Part shown: piece after piece, positions 49,902-51,315 of the stretch | Position numbering within the stretch: position 1 is the stretch's first letter | Layout of the letters: every line of letters begins with the position of its first letter | Assembly: GCA_937898625.1 (NCBI GenBank) | Contig: CALEJF010000025.1 | Coordinates: 1-51,315 of the forward strand | Direction of reading: 5' to 3' | Length of the DNA stretch: 51,315 nt | DNA from: an uncultured Clostridia bacterium | GTDB taxonomy: Bacteria; Bacillota; Clostridia; Oscillospirales; Acutalibacteraceae | Notes under the pieces: generated by a model | Databases searched by the model: none | The model's input: only the letters and a program-made list of their open reading frames with translations | Told to the model about the DNA's origin: nothing | Position numbers and translations under genes: made by a program

Positions 49902-51315
49902 TTATCCTATTATTTCAAGAATTATTTTTGTAAGTGCTTCACTGTTGTCTGAATGGAAGTAATGGCTCGTAGGATTAATATAATAAGGTTTAGAAACATT
50001 ATCACTATATCTTCTCCACACAAACTCTGCCTTTGCATATTGAGTAGTAAACGGATCATTTTTGTTTATTACCAATGAAATCGGACAACCAATTTTCTTA
50101 TTAGCATTATAATAATACTGTGTTGCAAAATCAGTATCATTCCTAAATGCTTTCATCATAAGCTTGAATTCTGCTTTTGAAAGTTTAGAAATCGGTGCAC
50201 CTGCTTTTATAAGTATATAACGAAGCATAAAGTCAGGTGTAATATTCCATGAATTCCATTTAACCGGTTTTTCTGCTGGGATACTCGCACCCGCAATGTA
50301 ATGCTTGATTTTGCACATTCCGTTCATTTCGAGAATATTCAAAGTTTTCAAGGCTACAGCAGACCCCACACAATGAGAATAAAAATAAATTTGTTTCGTA
50401 TGCAAATCCTTTTGTATTTCTTCTGCCAGTTTAAGATATTCATCTTCAGAATGCAAATATTTTACAAAATAAAGCGAAATATTGTCAACAGATTTCTTTA
50501 TTGTGGCAACAAAATTTGCATAAGTCTCTGCTCCACCACCTGCAAATGGAAAAAGCACAAGCACTTTATTTTCCCTAGGGGCACGCCAAAGAAGCTCAAG
50601 ATACTCATTTGGAATATTCTTTTCAACAAGTATTTTCGATAGTTCTGCAGGGGTTGAATTAGCAATAAATTCTGCTGCAGAAACTTCTTTCAACTCATCT
50701 TGTGACAAAATTGAAATCATATCAATACTTGTGCCACCAAGATTAAAGAAGTTTTCATTTCTACCAACAAATTGAATATTGAGAGTTTTCTGGTATAACT
50801 CACATACCATTTTTTCAATATCCGTCACTGGTTCCTCTTTAACTATGACACTATCGTCAAATATAACTTCTATGTTTTTAAGTGCTTTTCTGTCAAGTTT
50901 ACCGCTTTGATTGAGAGGCATTTTTTCAACAAATTGGAGTTTGCTTGGTATCATATACTGTGGCAATTTACTCTCACAATGTTTAATGATTTCGTCGATT
51001 GAATTTTCATCACCACAACAAAATGCAACAATAACATCTTGTCCATTATTCTGCTTAATAACCACTGCAACAAATTCAACACCCGGAACTTCACTAATAG
51101 CCTTTTCAATCTCGCCTAACTCAACTCGTTGACCATTTAGTTTAATCTGGCCATCCATTCTTCCCACATAACAAATCTGTCCGTCTTCTCTCCAGTATGC
51201 TAAGTCTCCTGTTTTGTAAAGTTTTCCTTTGCCGAACGGATTGTTGATGAATTTCTCGTTTGTGAGTTCTTGGTTGTTAAGATAACCTTGTCCTACATTC
51301 ACACCTGCAATACAA
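49902..51315 (-). CDS. Nonribosomal peptide synthetase, C-terminal part (A-PCP-TE), cut by the window edge
   Basis: The frame runs off the right edge, so this is the end of a longer protein. Visible parts in order: the tail of an adenylation domain with A7 (YKTGDLAYW), A8 (GRMDGQIKLNGQRVELGEIE) and A10 (PLNQSGKLDRKAL); a carrier domain with NFFNLGGTSIDMIS, whose Ser takes the phosphopantetheine; and a thioesterase of about 220 aa with FPFAGGGAETYANF, the nucleophile elbow YSHCVGSA, a catalytic Asp in INKNDPF and a His in SHYFHSDN. The elbow reads Ser-His-Cys-Val-Gly in place of Gly-x-Ser-x-Gly; the Cys codon is at 50370-50372. The opening resembles type II thioesterases although fused here. 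The amino acid activated cannot be predicted because the specificity region is outside. Confidence 0.9.
   Translation of the reverse strand, partial: CIAGVNVGQGYLNNQELTNEKFINNPFGKGKLYKTGDLAYWREDGQICYVGRMDGQIKLNGQRVELGEIEKAISEVPGVEFVAVVIKQNNGQDVIVAFCCGDENSIDEIIKHCESKLPQYMIPSKLQFVEKMPLNQSGKLDRKALKNIEVIFDDSVIVKEEPVTDIEKMVCELYQKTLNIQFVGRNENFFNLGGTSIDMISILSQDELKEVSAAEFIANSTPAELSKILVEKNIPNEYLELLWRAPRENKVLVLFPFAGGGAETYANFVATIKKSVDNISLYFVKYLHSEDEYLKLAEEIQKDLHTKQIYFYSHCVGSAVALKTLNILEMNGMCKIKHYIAGASIPAEKPVKWNSWNITPDFMLRYILIKAGAPISKLSKAEFKLMMKAFRNDTDFATQYYYNANKKIGCPISLVINKNDPFTTQYAKAEFVWRRYSDNVSKPYYINPTSHYFHSDNSEALTKIILEIIG

Noticed and set aside
1..51315. Transposases, integrases, phage genes, tRNA or rRNA genes
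   Set aside because: None was recognised by reading the translations and sequence. Short tRNA genes could be missed by eye, but no gap over 300 bp shows a clear cloverleaf.

Overview
The window is AT-rich (roughly 36-38% G+C by eye) DNA from a low-GC Firmicute, most likely a gut Clostridia of the Oscillospiraceae/Ruminococcaceae or Lachnospiraceae type. The reasons are the codon use, AGGAGG-like ribosome binding sites, consensus sigma-A promoters, clostridial families (BMP-type nucleoside ABC transporter, COG2509 FAD protein, a short Cys-rich protein of the kind seen in spore formers), host-glycan hydrolases without exporters, and short palindromic intergenic repeats of a kind I associate with such genomes. 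No rRNA, tRNA, CRISPR array, transposase or phage gene was seen.

Layout, left to right. (1) 89-6227, minus strand: a sugar-use block with a Gfo/Idh/MocA oxidoreductase, a GH29 alpha-L-fucosidase, a membrane-anchored sialidase-fold protein, a GH32 beta-fructosidase and a RibD-C/DHFR-like reductase. (2) 6440-17556, minus strand: a twelve-gene apparent operon and the most unusual part of the window. A perfect consensus promoter (TTGACA-17-TATAAT) drives a single-pass membrane protein, then a 1711-aa secreted multidomain protein, then ten tandem paralogous secreted proteins of 148-170 aa. The large protein ends in the same beta-rich domain that makes up the small ones, which suggests a surface fibre or layer with one large adhesin-like component and ten variant subunits. 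(3) 18034-23251: HflX, a 47-aa Cys-rich protein, a run of mini-hairpins, leuD/leuC/ilvN and galM. (4) 23395-27207: a deaminase, phosphorylase and isomerase operon that fits methylthioadenosine/5'-deoxyadenosine salvage through the inosine form, then a cyclophilin. (5) 27220-33044: an FtsX-type ABC exporter divergent from a TetR regulator and a CDF metal exporter with a manganese-type site. (6) 33148-39084: a long-form PRPP synthetase, a FemX-like peptidoglycan aminoacyltransferase, a Cthe_2159-type carbohydrate-binding lipoprotein and a COG2509 flavoprotein. (7) 39099-44828: xanthine phosphoribosyltransferase followed by a complete BMP-family nucleoside ABC transporter. (8) 45047-51315: a GH43-like enzyme, an ICMT-like membrane methyltransferase, a GH33 sialidase, a short Sfp-type phosphopantetheinyl transferase, an Lgt homologue, and the 3' end of a nonribosomal peptide synthetase whose thioesterase appears to use Cys in place of the nucleophilic Ser.

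Taken together the window supports life on host-derived glycans (fucose and sialic acid release, fructan use), purine scavenging and salvage, branched-chain amino-acid synthesis, and cell-surface construction. The sequence gives good evidence for gene families. The surface-fibre reading of the tandem array and the chemistry of the NRPS product are inferences.
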